A DNA stretch of 64,000 bases from Gammaproteobacteria bacterium (GTDB taxonomy: Bacteria > Pseudomonadota > Gammaproteobacteria > Pseudomonadales > Ketobacteraceae): the NCBI GenBank assembly GCA_013178375.1, contig JABLXQ010000021.1, forward strand, positions 80,085 to 144,084, read 5' to 3'. Below are positions 50,688 through 61,533 of the stretch, piece by piece. Numbering within the stretch: position 1 is the first letter of the stretch; the number at the start of each line of letters is the position of its first letter. Under the pieces are notes generated by a model, which was not told where the DNA came from, did no database searches, and saw only the letters and a list, made by a program, of their open reading frames with translations. The position numbers and the translations under genes are program-made.

Positions 50688-51458
50688 ATGCCAGTTAAGC
50701 CCGATCCCCAGCAGAATCATCTCCTCGCAGCCTTGTCGCCTGACGTTCAAGGTCGTTTGTTTCCGTATCTGGAACTGGTGAAGCTGCCGTTGCGTGGAAT
50801 CATGTATGAATCCGGGCGCTCCATGCGCCATGTCTATTTTCCAACCGACTCCATTGTCTCGCTGCAATATGTGATGGAAAGCGGCGCATCGACTGCGATT
50901 CTGGTGGTGGGTAACGAAGGATTGCTGGGGATCACGCTGTTTTTGGGCGGGGAAAGTACGCCGAGCCGGTCGCTGGTGCAGAGCGCCGGTTACGCCTATC
51001 GCCTGCCCAGGCCGCGGGTAAAAGCGGAGTTCAACCGCCACGGTCAGTTGCTGGTACTGATGCTGCGTTACACGCAGGCGCTGATCACGCAAGTGGCGCA
51101 GACCGCCGTCTGCAATCGGCACCACACGATCGACCAGCAGCTCTGCCGCTGGCTTCTGCTTTCCATGGATCGCCTGTCACACAATCACTTGACCATGACA
51201 CAGGAATTCATCGGCCACATGCTGGGTGTGCGCCGCGAAGGTGTTACCCAGGCAGCGTTGAAACTGCAGCAGCTGGGTGTGATTTCATATTCGCGCGGAT
51301 TAATCAAAGTACTTGATCGGCCGAAGCTCGAAGCGCTGAGTTGCGAGTGTTACGCTGCGGTCAGAAAGGAAACGGAACTGCTGCTGAATTACATGCCGCA
51401 GCGCCAGGTGATCACGAATACCGACTCCATTCCAACAGTGACGCTTCGCACGCCATAG
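50688..51458 (+). CDS. Crp/Fnr-family transcription regulator
   Basis: 256 residues from ATG 50688. Cyclic-nucleotide-like beta-roll (about 20-140), dimer helix, and a winged helix-turn-helix with FIGHMLGVRREGVTQAALKLQQLGVI. The recognition helix (RREGVTQAA) lacks the E-xx-SR of FNR/Dnr, so it should read another operator than TTGAT-NNNN-ATCAA. There are no FNR-type N-terminal cysteines. It sits between nirS and norD but may not be the nir/nor regulator. Confidence 0.88.
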   Translation: MPVKPDPQQNHLLAALSPDVQGRLFPYLELVKLPLRGIMYESGRSMRHVYFPTDSIVSLQYVMESGASTAILVVGNEGLLGITLFLGGESTPSRSLVQSAGYAYRLPRPRVKAEFNRHGQLLVLMLRYTQALITQVAQTAVCNRHHTIDQQLCRWLLLSMDRLSHNHLTMTQEFIGHMLGVRREGVTQAALKLQQLGVISYSRGLIKVLDRPKLEALSCECYAAVRKETELLLNYMPQRQVITNTDSIPTVTLRTP

Positions 51459-51469
51459 GCGGTGAACAC

Positions 51470-53305
51470 TCATCCCACCTCGGTCAACCGCGCATACAGT
51501 TGTGGCAATCGTGCCGGTAGCTGTTGTGCATGATGTACCACCACATAATGCTGGTGGCCGAACAGATAGGGCAGGTATTCATTGGCGCGGTTATCAATCG
51601 TCACGCAGAACGGCACGATTCCCTGTCGTTGCGCATCCTGTATCGCCTTGCGGGTGTCCTCGATTCCGTAACGCCCCTCATAGCGGTCGACATCATTGGG
51701 CTTGCCGTCCGACAGCAGAAACAACAGGCGCCGTGAACTTGATTCCGTTGCCAGAATTTTTGTGGCATAGCGGATTGCCGCGCCCATGCGGGTGTAGAAG
51801 CCGGGGCGGATTGCCTGAATGCGCCCCCGGATCTGATTGTTCAGCGGTTCGTTGAAATGCTTGATGGGGTAGTAGTGGATGTGTTGGCGGTTCTTGGAAG
51901 AAAAGCCGCCGATGGCAAAGCGGTCACCGGTGGCCTCCAGCGCTTCGCTCATCAGAAACAAGCCGTCGCGCACCACGTCGATCACCGCGTGCTTGTCATC
52001 CACCGCTGCTTCGGTTGACAGCGAAAGATCTGCCAGCAACAGGCAACTCAGATCACGCTGGTGGCGGCGCATTTCCTTGTACAGTCCCGCGGTGGCTTCC
52101 TGCTGGCCGCTGCGCCAGGCGGTGAGGGTGTCCAGATAGGCGTCCCAGTCCACTTCGCTGCCTTGCGGTTGCTGCCGCAGCCACTGTTTGTTCAGCGCCA
52201 GATGTTCGAAGAAGGCGCGCACCCGTTTGGCGGATTGGCGCAAATGCGCCGGTAGTGGCACAGGCTTGATATCGCTACCGTACAATAGACTCAGCGTGCA
52301 GTGATCTTTCAGCAACAGATTCTTGCGGTAATCCCATTCCGGCAGCTTGATGCCCTCGTGTGTGCTGACATCATCAAAATTCGAGGCCGGCAGATCCAGG
52401 TCGAACTTCAGGCGCTGCTTCACCGTGCCGCTCTTGCGCGACACCGCGAATTCGTCCAGATCGTTGGCGGCCTGCTTGGCGCCCAGTTCCTCGTCATCTT
52501 CCTGTGGGCGGTCCACATTCACAAACTCGGCCCAGGAAAACAGACTTTCCAGGCGGAAGGCGAGCAGTCCTTCATCTTCGCGGGAATGGTCCACCTGTTT
52601 GCCCTGGCGGCGGTGATCGCTTTTTATTTCGGTGACCTGATCGGTTTCCGCCGTGATATCCGGTGGCGGTGCCGAGGACTGGGCGGCGGGTGTCGCTGGC
52701 GGCAGTGGATGCAGCCACAGCGGTACCGGTGCCAGTGCGCGCGGATCGATGTCGGTGGTCACGGCCTGGTCCGGATTGCGCAGTGCGTCGCGCAGTTGCT
52801 GTTCCTGCGCCTGCAGGTTTTTTGGTGTGGGTAGGGGGCGCAATTGCAGATGCGCGTCCACCAGCATCTGGTAGGTTTTGCGCAGGCCCGGCCACTGCCC
52901 CAGCGCCTGTTGCACCTGCTGTTGCGAGCGTTGAATCCAGTGCTCCGATGCGTGCGTGTCGTCAGGCAGTGCCGCCAGCGCCGCCAGCCACAAATAGAGT
53001 TTTTCATTCAGTGCACGATCAGGAAAGCAGGTCAGCGCGCCCGGCAGAAACAGGCTTTCGTTGTCTTTCCAGCACAGTTGCACCTGCCATTCCACGCCGG
53101 CGATGCGGGCCAGCCAGCTGCGCCGTGCCTGCCACTGTTCCCGCGATGCTGCCTTGATGGTGAGCACCGGTGCGCCACCGAAACTGTGAAACCAGAGTGA
53201 GATTTTTTTCTGCACGTCCGGCAACGCCACGCGCGCTTCAGGAAATTCCGTGCCGGACGCCTGGGTGATCCACTTGTGCCACAGTTTGCCGACGGCTTCT
53301 TCCAT
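51470..53305 (-). CDS. norD: nitric oxide reductase activation protein NorD
   Basis: 611 residues. C-terminal von Willebrand A domain with MIDAS ADLSLST (about 420-427) and FLLSDGKPNDVDRYEGRYGIEDTRKAI; N-terminal helical region. Works with NorQ in metal insertion into NorB. Last gene of norCBQ-X-D. Confidence 0.94.
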   Translation of the reverse strand: MEEAVGKLWHKWITQASGTEFPEARVALPDVQKKISLWFHSFGGAPVLTIKAASREQWQARRSWLARIAGVEWQVQLCWKDNESLFLPGALTCFPDRALNEKLYLWLAALAALPDDTHASEHWIQRSQQQVQQALGQWPGLRKTYQMLVDAHLQLRPLPTPKNLQAQEQQLRDALRNPDQAVTTDIDPRALAPVPLWLHPLPPATPAAQSSAPPPDITAETDQVTEIKSDHRRQGKQVDHSREDEGLLAFRLESLFSWAEFVNVDRPQEDDEELGAKQAANDLDEFAVSRKSGTVKQRLKFDLDLPASNFDDVSTHEGIKLPEWDYRKNLLLKDHCTLSLLYGSDIKPVPLPAHLRQSAKRVRAFFEHLALNKQWLRQQPQGSEVDWDAYLDTLTAWRSGQQEATAGLYKEMRRHQRDLSCLLLADLSLSTEAAVDDKHAVIDVVRDGLFLMSEALEATGDRFAIGGFSSKNRQHIHYYPIKHFNEPLNNQIRGRIQAIRPGFYTRMGAAIRYATKILATESSSRRLLFLLSDGKPNDVDRYEGRYGIEDTRKAIQDAQRQGIVPFCVTIDNRANEYLPYLFGHQHYVVVHHAQQLPARLPQLYARLTEVG

Positions 53306-53308
53306 GGC

Positions 53309-53698
53309 TCAATTCCGCCAGGATTTCGGATTGAAGAACTGGAAGGGTTTGCCGTTGTTGGCGCGGGTGAAGCCAAACACGCCCAGCATCAGCAGCAGCG
53401 CGTGGCACAGGGTGAAATAGAGGATGAGGATGACAAAAGTCCAGGGACTGTTGAAACCGCCAGCCAGCACGATGATGACACTGACCATCGCCAGCAGCAC
53501 GCCGGCAACAATGCTGGCAAACGCAGCCTGCTGAAAATGGGTGTTCACGAACAGCGGGCGCGATGATGGCGAATGCCACAGCAGCAGCAGGATCAGAAAG
53601 CCGATGCCCGGCAGAAACGACAGGTTCAGCAGATAGAATATATAGGCAAAGCCGGCGCGGCGGCGCTGGCTGGCATCGGGCTGGTTCGGGTCGTTCAT
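53309..53698 (-). CDS. three-span membrane protein between norQ and norD
   Basis: 129 residues from ATG 53698 (GGAGG 8 bases upstream). Helices at about 18-38, 58-80 and 85-107, with FAYIFYLLNLSFLPGIGFLILLLLWH and NTHFQQAAFASIVAG. It resembles DUF4870-type small membrane proteins; no metal or heme motif. Four bases separate it from norD, and norQ ends 15 bases before it, so it is a full member of the nor operon. Confidence 0.75.
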   Translation of the reverse strand: MNDPNQPDASQRRRAGFAYIFYLLNLSFLPGIGFLILLLLWHSPSSRPLFVNTHFQQAAFASIVAGVLLAMVSVIIVLAGGFNSPWTFVILILYFTLCHALLLMLGVFGFTRANNGKPFQFFNPKSWRN

Positions 53699-53713
53699 GT
53701 CGGATTCCTCCAC

Positions 53714-54514
53714 TCAGGCATCCATGATCGCGATGATCACATCCATCAATGCGTTGACCGTTTCCTCGTCGTCGGATAACGGTTCCGCCAATGCGGCGCG
53801 GCACGCGCTCTGCCACGGCAGGCCGCTGTGAATCAGCGCCGCGCAGTACACCAGCAGACGGGTGGATACGGATTCCTCCAGATCGTGATCCTGCAGCCGG
53901 CGCAGAGCCTGTGCCACCTGCACCAGCTGATCGGCGATGCGTTCGTTGACGCCGGTCTCTGCAATCACCACCTGCTTCTCGATCTGCGGTTTGGGAAAAT
54001 CGAATCGCATCGCAATGAAGCGCTGGCGTGTGGAGGGCTTCATGCCCTTGAACAGATTCTGATAGCCGGGGTTGTACGACACCACCAGCATGAAATTTTT
54101 CGGCGCCCGCAGCAGTTCGCCGGTGCGCTCGATGGGCAGTTCGCGGCGATCGTCCGACAGCGGGTGCAGCACTACGGTGGTGTCCTTGCGCGCTTCCACC
54201 ACTTCATCCAGATAGCAGATGCCACCTTCACGCACGGCGCGGGTGAGCGGGCCGTCGCACCAGACCGTATCGCCATCCTGCAATAAATGCCGCCCGACCA
54301 GATCGGTGGCGGTAAGGTCGTCGTGACAGGCCACCGTGAACAGGGGCAGCCCAAGTTTCGCTGCCATATGCCGCACGAAACGGGTTTTGCCGCAGCCGGT
54401 GGGGCCCTTGATCAGTACCGGCAACTGATGCTGGAACGCATGTTCGAACAAGGTGATTTCGTTGGATTGGGGAACGTAGAAGGGCGTGGATTCGGGCTTG
54501 CAGGACGCGTTCAT
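53714..54514 (-). CDS. norQ: MoxR-type AAA+ ATPase NorQ
   Basis: 266 residues from ATG 54514; ATG 54523 also possible. Walker A GPTGCGKT 37-44, Walker B ICYLDEV 99-105, sensor VSYNPGYQ. NorQ and NorD together activate NorCB. Confidence 0.95.
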   Translation of the reverse strand: MNASCKPESTPFYVPQSNEITLFEHAFQHQLPVLIKGPTGCGKTRFVRHMAAKLGLPLFTVACHDDLTATDLVGRHLLQDGDTVWCDGPLTRAVREGGICYLDEVVEARKDTTVVLHPLSDDRRELPIERTGELLRAPKNFMLVVSYNPGYQNLFKGMKPSTRQRFIAMRFDFPKPQIEKQVVIAETGVNERIADQLVQVAQALRRLQDHDLEESVSTRLLVYCAALIHSGLPWQSACRAALAEPLSDDEETVNALMDVIIAIMDA

Positions 54515-54597
54515 GCTTGTCATCCGGTAACGGGCCACCTGATAACTGGCCACCTGGAAAAGGGCGCCGCCCGCAGCCGGGCGGCGCTGTCATGGTT

Positions 54598-56019
<1,422 letters not shown>

Positions 56020-56454
56020 TTAGCCGTTGATGTTCGGCGGCCAGTTGTTGGTATTGATTTCGCTGCTGTACTTGAGGAACTCCGCGATCGCATCCAGCTC
56101 TTCTTCCGTCAGGTTGAATTGCGGCATGCTGCGGCGACCAGGAATGCCGTCCACCGGGCGGCTCTTGATAAAGCCCTTGATGGCTTCCTTCGACTGACCG
56201 AAGCGCTGGTACACATTGCCCAGCTCCGGCGCGAAATAGGCGCCTTCACCCAGCAGCGTGTGGCAGCCGATGCAGTTATTGCGTTCCCACACCATCTTGC
56301 CCAGCGCCACCTGTTCGGTGAGGTTGGCCCGGTTGTCAGTCTTTGGCAGCCGTTGCGTGGTATCGAACGTCAGTCCGAGAAAGACCAGCACGAAAAAGAC
56401 GCTGCCTCCCAGATAGATGTTCCTCGCCATGGATTTGGTAAAAATTTCGCTCAT
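56020..56454 (-). CDS. norC: nitric oxide reductase cytochrome c subunit
   Basis: 144 residues. One N-terminal membrane anchor (about 11-30), heme motif CIGCH 61-65, Met ligand in RSMPQFNLT. Donates electrons to NorB. AAGGGTGG ribosome site. Confidence 0.96.
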   Translation of the reverse strand: MSEIFTKSMARNIYLGGSVFFVLVFLGLTFDTTQRLPKTDNRANLTEQVALGKMVWERNNCIGCHTLLGEGAYFAPELGNVYQRFGQSKEAIKGFIKSRPVDGIPGRRSMPQFNLTEEELDAIAEFLKYSSEINTNNWPPNING

Positions 56455-56490
56455 TGCACCACCCTTGCTTGTCCGTCTGGAGGTGGTACC

Positions 56491-56532
56491 AGTATCCGGT
56501 CGAACATACCCGACAAATTTGATCGGGATCAG
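56491..56532 (-). promoter_or_regulatory. FNR/Anr/Dnr-type promoter of norCB
   Basis: Site 56519-56532 reads CTGATCCCGATCAA on the minus strand (9/10). GATACT at 56491-56496 is the -10, 36 bases downstream, again placing the site near -41. Confidence 0.78.
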
Positions 56533-56660
56533 GAAAGCCTAATGAAGTTCAGTACCACTATAGGGGTACGCTTTTGGTAACAGGTTCCCGCGTGGACAGC
56601 CCCGGGCACCTCAGGTAGAGTGACGCCCGCCGTGGAACCGTGAACCCGAGTGTTGATGCC

Positions 56661-57767
56661 ATGACTCCACTTGAAAAATATCAGCAGGATTTGAAGCGTC
56701 CCGATTTCAGCTACGACGCGGCGCAGGAACAGGCCGTGCTGCACCTGGATCGCCTTTATCACGATCTGGTGGACCGCTACGAGAACCGCCCCCGCTCCTT
56801 TCTTGCCCGCCTGGGCGTCTCCAAGTCGCAGCAGACACCCTGCCAGGGCCTCTATTTCTGGGGTGGGGTAGGGCGCGGCAAAACCTATCTGGTGGACACT
56901 TTCTACGAATGTCTGCCATTTCGCCGCAAGCTGCGCATCCACTTCCACCGCTTCATGCAGCGGGTCCATCAGGAACTCAAAGCCCTGCAGGGTGAGAAAA
57001 ATCCCCTCGATATCGTGGCGAAAAAGCTGGCGGACGAAACCCGCGTGCTCTGCTTCGACGAGTTCTTTGTTACCGACATCACCGACGCCATGATCCTGGG
57101 CAGCCTGATGGAAAAGCTGTTCGGTCACGGCGTCACCCTGGTGGCCACCTCCAATATCGTGCCGGACCAGCTATATAAGGATGGTCTGCAGCGGGCCCGC
57201 TTCCTGCCTGCCATCGCTCTGCTGAACAAGTACACGCTGGTGGTGAATGTGGACAGCGGTATCGACTACCGCCTGCGGGCGCTGGAGCAGGCCGAGATCT
57301 ACCACAGCCCGCTGGATGCAGCGGCGGAAACCTCGCTGGCGCAAAGTTTCGTATCCCTGGCGCCGGAGCTGGGGGAGCATCCGGGCCTGGAGGGCGGTGA
57401 AATCGAAATCAATGGCCGCCCGATCCCGGCGCGGCGGGTGGCAGACGATGTGCTCTGGTGCGATTTCCGTGCGCTGTGCGATGGCCCCCGCAGCCAGAAC
57501 GACTACATTGAACTGGCGCGGATCTACCATGCGGTGCTGGTGAGCGGCGTGCCGAAAATGGGCGCCGCCCAGGACGACATCGCCCGCCGCTTCGTCAACA
57601 TGGTGGATGAGTTCTACGACCGCAACGTCAAGCTGATCATGTCCGGCGAAGTGGGCATCGACGACCTGTACGGTGGCGGGAGGCTGGAGTTCGAATTCCA
57701 GCGCACCCGCAGCCGCCTGCTGGAGATGCAGAGCCACGAGTACCTGGCCCGTCCCCACCGTCCTTAG
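56661..57767 (+). CDS. zapE: cell-division ATPase ZapE
   Basis: 368 residues, AFG1/ZapE family. Walker A GGVGRGKT 68-75, Walker B VLCFDEFFV 129-137, arginine-finger region LVATSNIVPDQLYKDGLQRARFLPAI. Associates with FtsZ rings at late division and low oxygen. Sits between the nor and nirC units. Confidence 0.95.
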   Translation: MTPLEKYQQDLKRPDFSYDAAQEQAVLHLDRLYHDLVDRYENRPRSFLARLGVSKSQQTPCQGLYFWGGVGRGKTYLVDTFYECLPFRRKLRIHFHRFMQRVHQELKALQGEKNPLDIVAKKLADETRVLCFDEFFVTDITDAMILGSLMEKLFGHGVTLVATSNIVPDQLYKDGLQRARFLPAIALLNKYTLVVNVDSGIDYRLRALEQAEIYHSPLDAAAETSLAQSFVSLAPELGEHPGLEGGEIEINGRPIPARRVADDVLWCDFRALCDGPRSQNDYIELARIYHAVLVSGVPKMGAAQDDIARRFVNMVDEFYDRNVKLIMSGEVGIDDLYGGGRLEFEFQRTRSRLLEMQSHEYLARPHRP

Positions 57768-57782
57768 TCCATTGGAAATACA

Positions 57783-58823
57783 TTACGGCGCGGGAGAGGG
57801 GTGCAGCACATGCACCTCATCCAGTGCCTTCACTATCTCTTTGCTCAATTCCACTTCGCTGCTGCGCAGGTTGGTTTCCAGCTGCGCCATCGACGTCGCG
57901 CCGATGATGGTGGACGTGGTGAACGGCTGCATCCGCACGAACGCCAGCGCCATCTGGCAGGGGTCCAGGTTGTACTGCTTTGCGATGGCGATATAACGCT
58001 CGGTGGCGGCAAAGGCCTGGGGATTGGTGTAGCGCGAGAACTGCTTGAACAGGGTTAGGCGCGCGGTTTCGGGCCACTGGCCGTTCAGGAACTTGCCCGA
58101 CAGCATGCCGAATCCCAGCGGCGAATACGCCAGCAGTCCCACCTGTTCCCGGATCGCCACTTCCGCCAGCCCCACTTCAAACGACCGGTTCAGCAGACTG
58201 TACGGATTCTGGATCGATGCAATGCGCGGCCAGCCCCGGCTTTCCGCCAGCTGCACAAATTTCATCACGCCCCAGGGCGTTTCGTTCGACACCCCGATAT
58301 GGCGGATCTTGCCCGCTTTCACCAGATCGTCCAGCACCGCCAGCGTGTCTTCGATGGGCGTGATCAGTTCGTTGGGGTTGTGCTTGTAACCCAGCCGGCC
58401 GAAGAAGTTGGTGCTGCGGTCGGGCCAGTGCAGCTGGTACAGGTCGATGTGGTCGGTCTGCAGGCGCTTCAGGCTGCCGTGCAATGCTTCCTCTATATTC
58501 TTGCGGTCGAAGCGGGTTTCGGCGTTGCGGATATGGGGCAGCCAGGGGCCGGGTCCGGCGATCTTGGTGGCCAGGATGAATTTGTCCCGGGTGCCCCGCG
58601 CCTTGAACCAGTTGCCGATGATGGTTTCGGTGGCGCCGTAGGTCGGCCCCTGGGTGGGCACGGAATACATCTCGGCCGTGTCCATGAAATTCACGCCGTA
58701 GTCCAGCGCGGCGTCCAGCTGGGCGAAGGCTTCGTCCTGGGTGTTCTGCTGGCCCCAGGTCATGGTGCCCAGGCAGATGTCGGTGACCTGCAGGCCGGTA
58801 CGGCCCAGTGGATTCTTGCGCAT
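57783..58823 (-). CDS. aldo/keto reductase, Tas-like
   Basis: 346 residues from ATG 58823. TIM-barrel with catalytic Asp/Tyr/Lys/His: FMDTAEMYSVP (Asp, Tyr), ATKIAG (Lys), QLHWPDRST (His). GLLAYSPLGFGMLSG follows. Length and sequence match E. coli Tas. Substrate unknown. Confidence 0.93.
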   Translation of the reverse strand: MRKNPLGRTGLQVTDICLGTMTWGQQNTQDEAFAQLDAALDYGVNFMDTAEMYSVPTQGPTYGATETIIGNWFKARGTRDKFILATKIAGPGPWLPHIRNAETRFDRKNIEEALHGSLKRLQTDHIDLYQLHWPDRSTNFFGRLGYKHNPNELITPIEDTLAVLDDLVKAGKIRHIGVSNETPWGVMKFVQLAESRGWPRIASIQNPYSLLNRSFEVGLAEVAIREQVGLLAYSPLGFGMLSGKFLNGQWPETARLTLFKQFSRYTNPQAFAATERYIAIAKQYNLDPCQMALAFVRMQPFTTSTIIGATSMAQLETNLRSSEVELSKEIVKALDEVHVLHPSPAP

Positions 58824-58970
58824 GGCGGATGGTTTCCCCTGTGATCGATGTGGCGGCAACCTGTCGATGGTAACGGCTAAGTGGCTGTCACAAAAGGGAT
58901 GGCAACCAAACGGATGGCATACCTCTTTATGGGTAAAAGGCCGCTCTGAAGGGTAGAGGCTGGGCAAAAC

Positions 58971-59011
58971 CTGACACAGCGCAAACTGGATGAGACCCCG
59001 GTTCCTACAAT
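58971..59011 (+). promoter_or_regulatory. degenerate FNR/Dnr-type promoter of nirC-F-DLGH-J
   Basis: CTGACACAGCGCAA (58971-58984) is only 6/10 to the consensus but has the same right half (CGCAA) as the nirS site, and TACAAT (5/6) lies exactly 35 bases after its start, as in the nirS promoter. Confidence 0.45.
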
Positions 59012-59053
59012 GGATTGCAAATGTCCATCTAAGCGTACTTGGGAGGAAGCGCA

Positions 59054-59389
59054 GTGCGGTTCAGGCGAATGACAGCGGTAGTGGCAGGTATGTCGGGGTT
59101 GGCGCTGGGTATTGTTGCCGAGGGGGTGACAGCCACGCCGGACGCAGCCCGTCAGCAGCAGTTGCTGCATTTATTGAAGCAGGATTGCGGCTCCTGCCAT
59201 GGCATGACCCTGAAAGGCGGGCTGGGCCCGGATCTGCTGGCCAGTCGCTTGGCAGCGTTACCCCGTGAATTCCTTGTTGCCACCATCGCCAAGGGGCGGC
59301 CGGGCACCCCAATGCCGCCGTGGGAAACGCTGCTCAGCGCCGATGACATCGGCTGGCTGGTGGACGAATTGCAGCGGGGTGTTGAATGA
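59054..59389 (+). CDS. nirC: c-type cytochrome NirC
   Basis: 111 residues from GTG 59054 (GGAGG 7 bases upstream). Signal peptide (VVAGMSGLALGIVAEGVTA), heme motif CGSCH 45-49, and Met region TPMPPW. Periplasmic electron carrier for NirS or heme d1 maturation. Overlaps nirF by 4 bases. Confidence 0.9.
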   Translation: MRFRRMTAVVAGMSGLALGIVAEGVTATPDAARQQQLLHLLKQDCGSCHGMTLKGGLGPDLLASRLAALPREFLVATIAKGRPGTPMPPWETLLSADDIGWLVDELQRGVE

Positions 59390-60588
59390 ATTCGTCTGCT
59401 GCTTTCCGGGTGGTGCAACTTCTGTTTGCCCTGCTGCTGGCCGCCTGCGCTGCCACGCCACCACCCGCACCGGCCTATGTGCCCGAGGCCACCGGTGATC
59501 TCGGTGTCGTCATCGAGCGGGGCACCGGCTCCGTTCTCATCATCAACACCAGTCACCGGACCGTCATCGGCCGGGTGGAAGGGCTGGGTGATCTGTCCCA
59601 CGCCTCGGTGGTGTATTCCCGTGACGAACGTTTTGGCTATGTGTTCGGCCGCGACGGCGGACTCACCAAAGTCGATCTGCTGCTGCGGAAAATCGACCGT
59701 CGCGTCCTGCAGGGAGGCAACAGCATAGGCGGCGCCATCAGCCAGGACGGCAAACTGATCGCGGTGTCCAATTACGAACCCGGCGGCATCAAGGTGTTCA
59801 ATGCCGACACGCTGGCATTGCTGGCAGATATTCCCGCTGAATATGCGCCCGGCAAAGTGTCGAAAACCGTGGGGCTGGTCGATGCGCCAGGTCGCAAATT
59901 CGTATTCAGCCTGTACGATGGCAACCAGATCTGGCTGGCGGATTTCTCTGCCGGCGATACTCCCGTCATCACCCGGTTCGCCAGCGTGGGCGCGCAACCC
60001 TACGACGCGCTGCTGGTGCCCGGCGGCCGCTATTACATCGCTGGATTATTCGGCGAAGACGGCATGGCGTTGCTGGATTTGTGGAATCCGGCGGCAGGTG
60101 TAAAACGCATTCTGCCGGACTACGGCATGGGCGAGGAAAAACTGCCGGTGTACAAAATGCCCCATCTCGAAGGCTGGGCCGTCGCCGGCAACCACGCCTT
60201 TTTTCCCGCCGTCGGTCGCAACGAAGTGCTGGTGATGGACATGAGCAACTGGAAGCTGGTGGAAAAAATTCCCGTGCACGGCCAGCCGGTATTCGTCATG
60301 GCGCGGCCGGACAACCGCCAGATCTGGGTGAACTTCGCCTTTCCGCACAATGACACCGTGCAGGTGATCGACGTCGTGTCACGCAAGGTTGTGCGGGAAC
60401 TGAAACCCGGCCCGGCCGTCCTGCACATGGAATTCACACCGCGCGGCGAGCAGGTGTGGGTGTCGGTGCGCGATGACAACCGCGTCGATATCTACGACAC
60501 CGCCACCTTCACCCGTTTGCAACAGCTTCCCGCCCAATCACCCAGCGGTATTTTCTTCACCAACCGCGCCCACGAGATCGGCCTATGA
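59386..60588 (+). CDS. nirF: heme d1 biosynthesis protein NirF
   Basis: 400 residues. Lipobox LLLAAC with Cys21, so a periplasm-facing lipoprotein. Eight-bladed propeller homologous to the d1 domain of NirS. NirF acts late in d1 synthesis as a dehydrogenase on dihydro-heme d1. Stop overlaps the next gene by 4 bases. Confidence 0.95.
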   Translation: MNSSAAFRVVQLLFALLLAACAATPPPAPAYVPEATGDLGVVIERGTGSVLIINTSHRTVIGRVEGLGDLSHASVVYSRDERFGYVFGRDGGLTKVDLLLRKIDRRVLQGGNSIGGAISQDGKLIAVSNYEPGGIKVFNADTLALLADIPAEYAPGKVSKTVGLVDAPGRKFVFSLYDGNQIWLADFSAGDTPVITRFASVGAQPYDALLVPGGRYYIAGLFGEDGMALLDLWNPAAGVKRILPDYGMGEEKLPVYKMPHLEGWAVAGNHAFFPAVGRNEVLVMDMSNWKLVEKIPVHGQPVFVMARPDNRQIWVNFAFPHNDTVQVIDVVSRKVVRELKPGPAVLHMEFTPRGEQVWVSVRDDNRVDIYDTATFTRLQQLPAQSPSGIFFTNRAHEIGL

Positions 60589-61040
60589 TGAACCAGCTTG
60601 AACGCAGTCTGCTCGACCGTTACCAGCGTGGCCTGCCCATCAGCGCCACGCCCTGGGCCGACATGGCGCAGGAACTGGGTGTGAGCGAACAGGAAGTGCT
60701 CTCAACCTTGCAAAAATTGCGCGAACAAAAATTCATAACGCGCGTCGGCCCGGTGTTCGATCATCACCGCGCCGGTTCCAGTACCCTGGTGGCATTGGCT
60801 GTTCCACCAGAGCGGCTGGAGGAAATCGCCGATTTCATCAACCAGTTCGACGCGGTCAATCATAATTACGCCCGCGAACATGAATTCAATTTGTGGTTCG
60901 TCGTCACCGCCAGCGATCAGGCGCAGCTGCAGTCCGTGCTGGATACCATCGAATGCGCCACCGGCATGCCGATGCTGAATCTGCCGATGGAGCACGCGTA
61001 TCACATCGATCTGGGATTCAAACTGGCGTGGCAGGAGTGA
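60585..61040 (+). CDS. nirD: siroheme decarboxylase subunit NirD
   Basis: 151 residues, AsnC/Lrp-like: helix-turn-helix at about 18-50, ligand domain with NHNYAREHEFNLWFVVTA. NirDLGH decarboxylate siroheme to 12,18-didecarboxysiroheme. First of four separate paralogues. Lrp-like fold, but enzymatic role. Confidence 0.92.
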   Translation: MMNQLERSLLDRYQRGLPISATPWADMAQELGVSEQEVLSTLQKLREQKFITRVGPVFDHHRAGSSTLVALAVPPERLEEIADFINQFDAVNHNYAREHEFNLWFVVTASDQAQLQSVLDTIECATGMPMLNLPMEHAYHIDLGFKLAWQE

Positions 61041-61044
61041 CCGC

Positions 61045-61533
61045 ATGACATTGACAGTGCAACAGCAGGAAACGCTCAGGGCCGCCATTCAGGATGGCTT
61101 GCCGCTCACTGCACGCCCTTATGCCACGCTGGCCCAACAGATCCAGGCCAGTGAAAACGATGTGATCGGGCAGATACAACATTGGTTGGACGATGGCCTG
61201 ATCAAACGCATGGGAATTGTGGTGCGTCACCACGCCATCGGCTACAGCGCCAACGCCATGGTGGTGTGGAATGTGCCGGATGAGTTGGTTGATTTCGTGG
61301 CGGAAAAAATGCGGGTGTTTCCTTCGGTGACACTTTGCTACCGTCGTCCCCGCCGTTTGCCAGACTGGCCCTACAATCTGTTCTGCATGATTCATGGTCG
61401 GGACCGACATTGGGTCTTGCAGCAGATCGAACAATTGGTGCAGCATGCGGAATTGCAGTCCATTCCACGCGCCGTATTGTTCAGTCAGCGCCAGTTCAAA
61501 CAAACCGGAGGCCGCTATGCGCGGGTCGGCTGA
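61045..61533 (+). CDS. nirL: siroheme decarboxylase subunit NirL
   Basis: 162 residues. Same fold as NirD: GLIKRMGIVVRHHAIGYSANAMVVWNVPDE and CYRRPRRLPDWPYNLFCMIHGRD. Overlaps nirG by 17 bases. Assignment to L rather than H comes from gene order (D-L-G-H). Confidence 0.9.
   Translation: MTLTVQQQETLRAAIQDGLPLTARPYATLAQQIQASENDVIGQIQHWLDDGLIKRMGIVVRHHAIGYSANAMVVWNVPDELVDFVAEKMRVFPSVTLCYRRPRRLPDWPYNLFCMIHGRDRHWVLQQIEQLVQHAELQSIPRAVLFSQRQFKQTGGRYARVG

Noticed and set aside
50688..51458. Naming the Crp-family gene dnr or nnrR
   Set aside because: The DNA-reading helix differs from FNR/Dnr; location alone is not enough.
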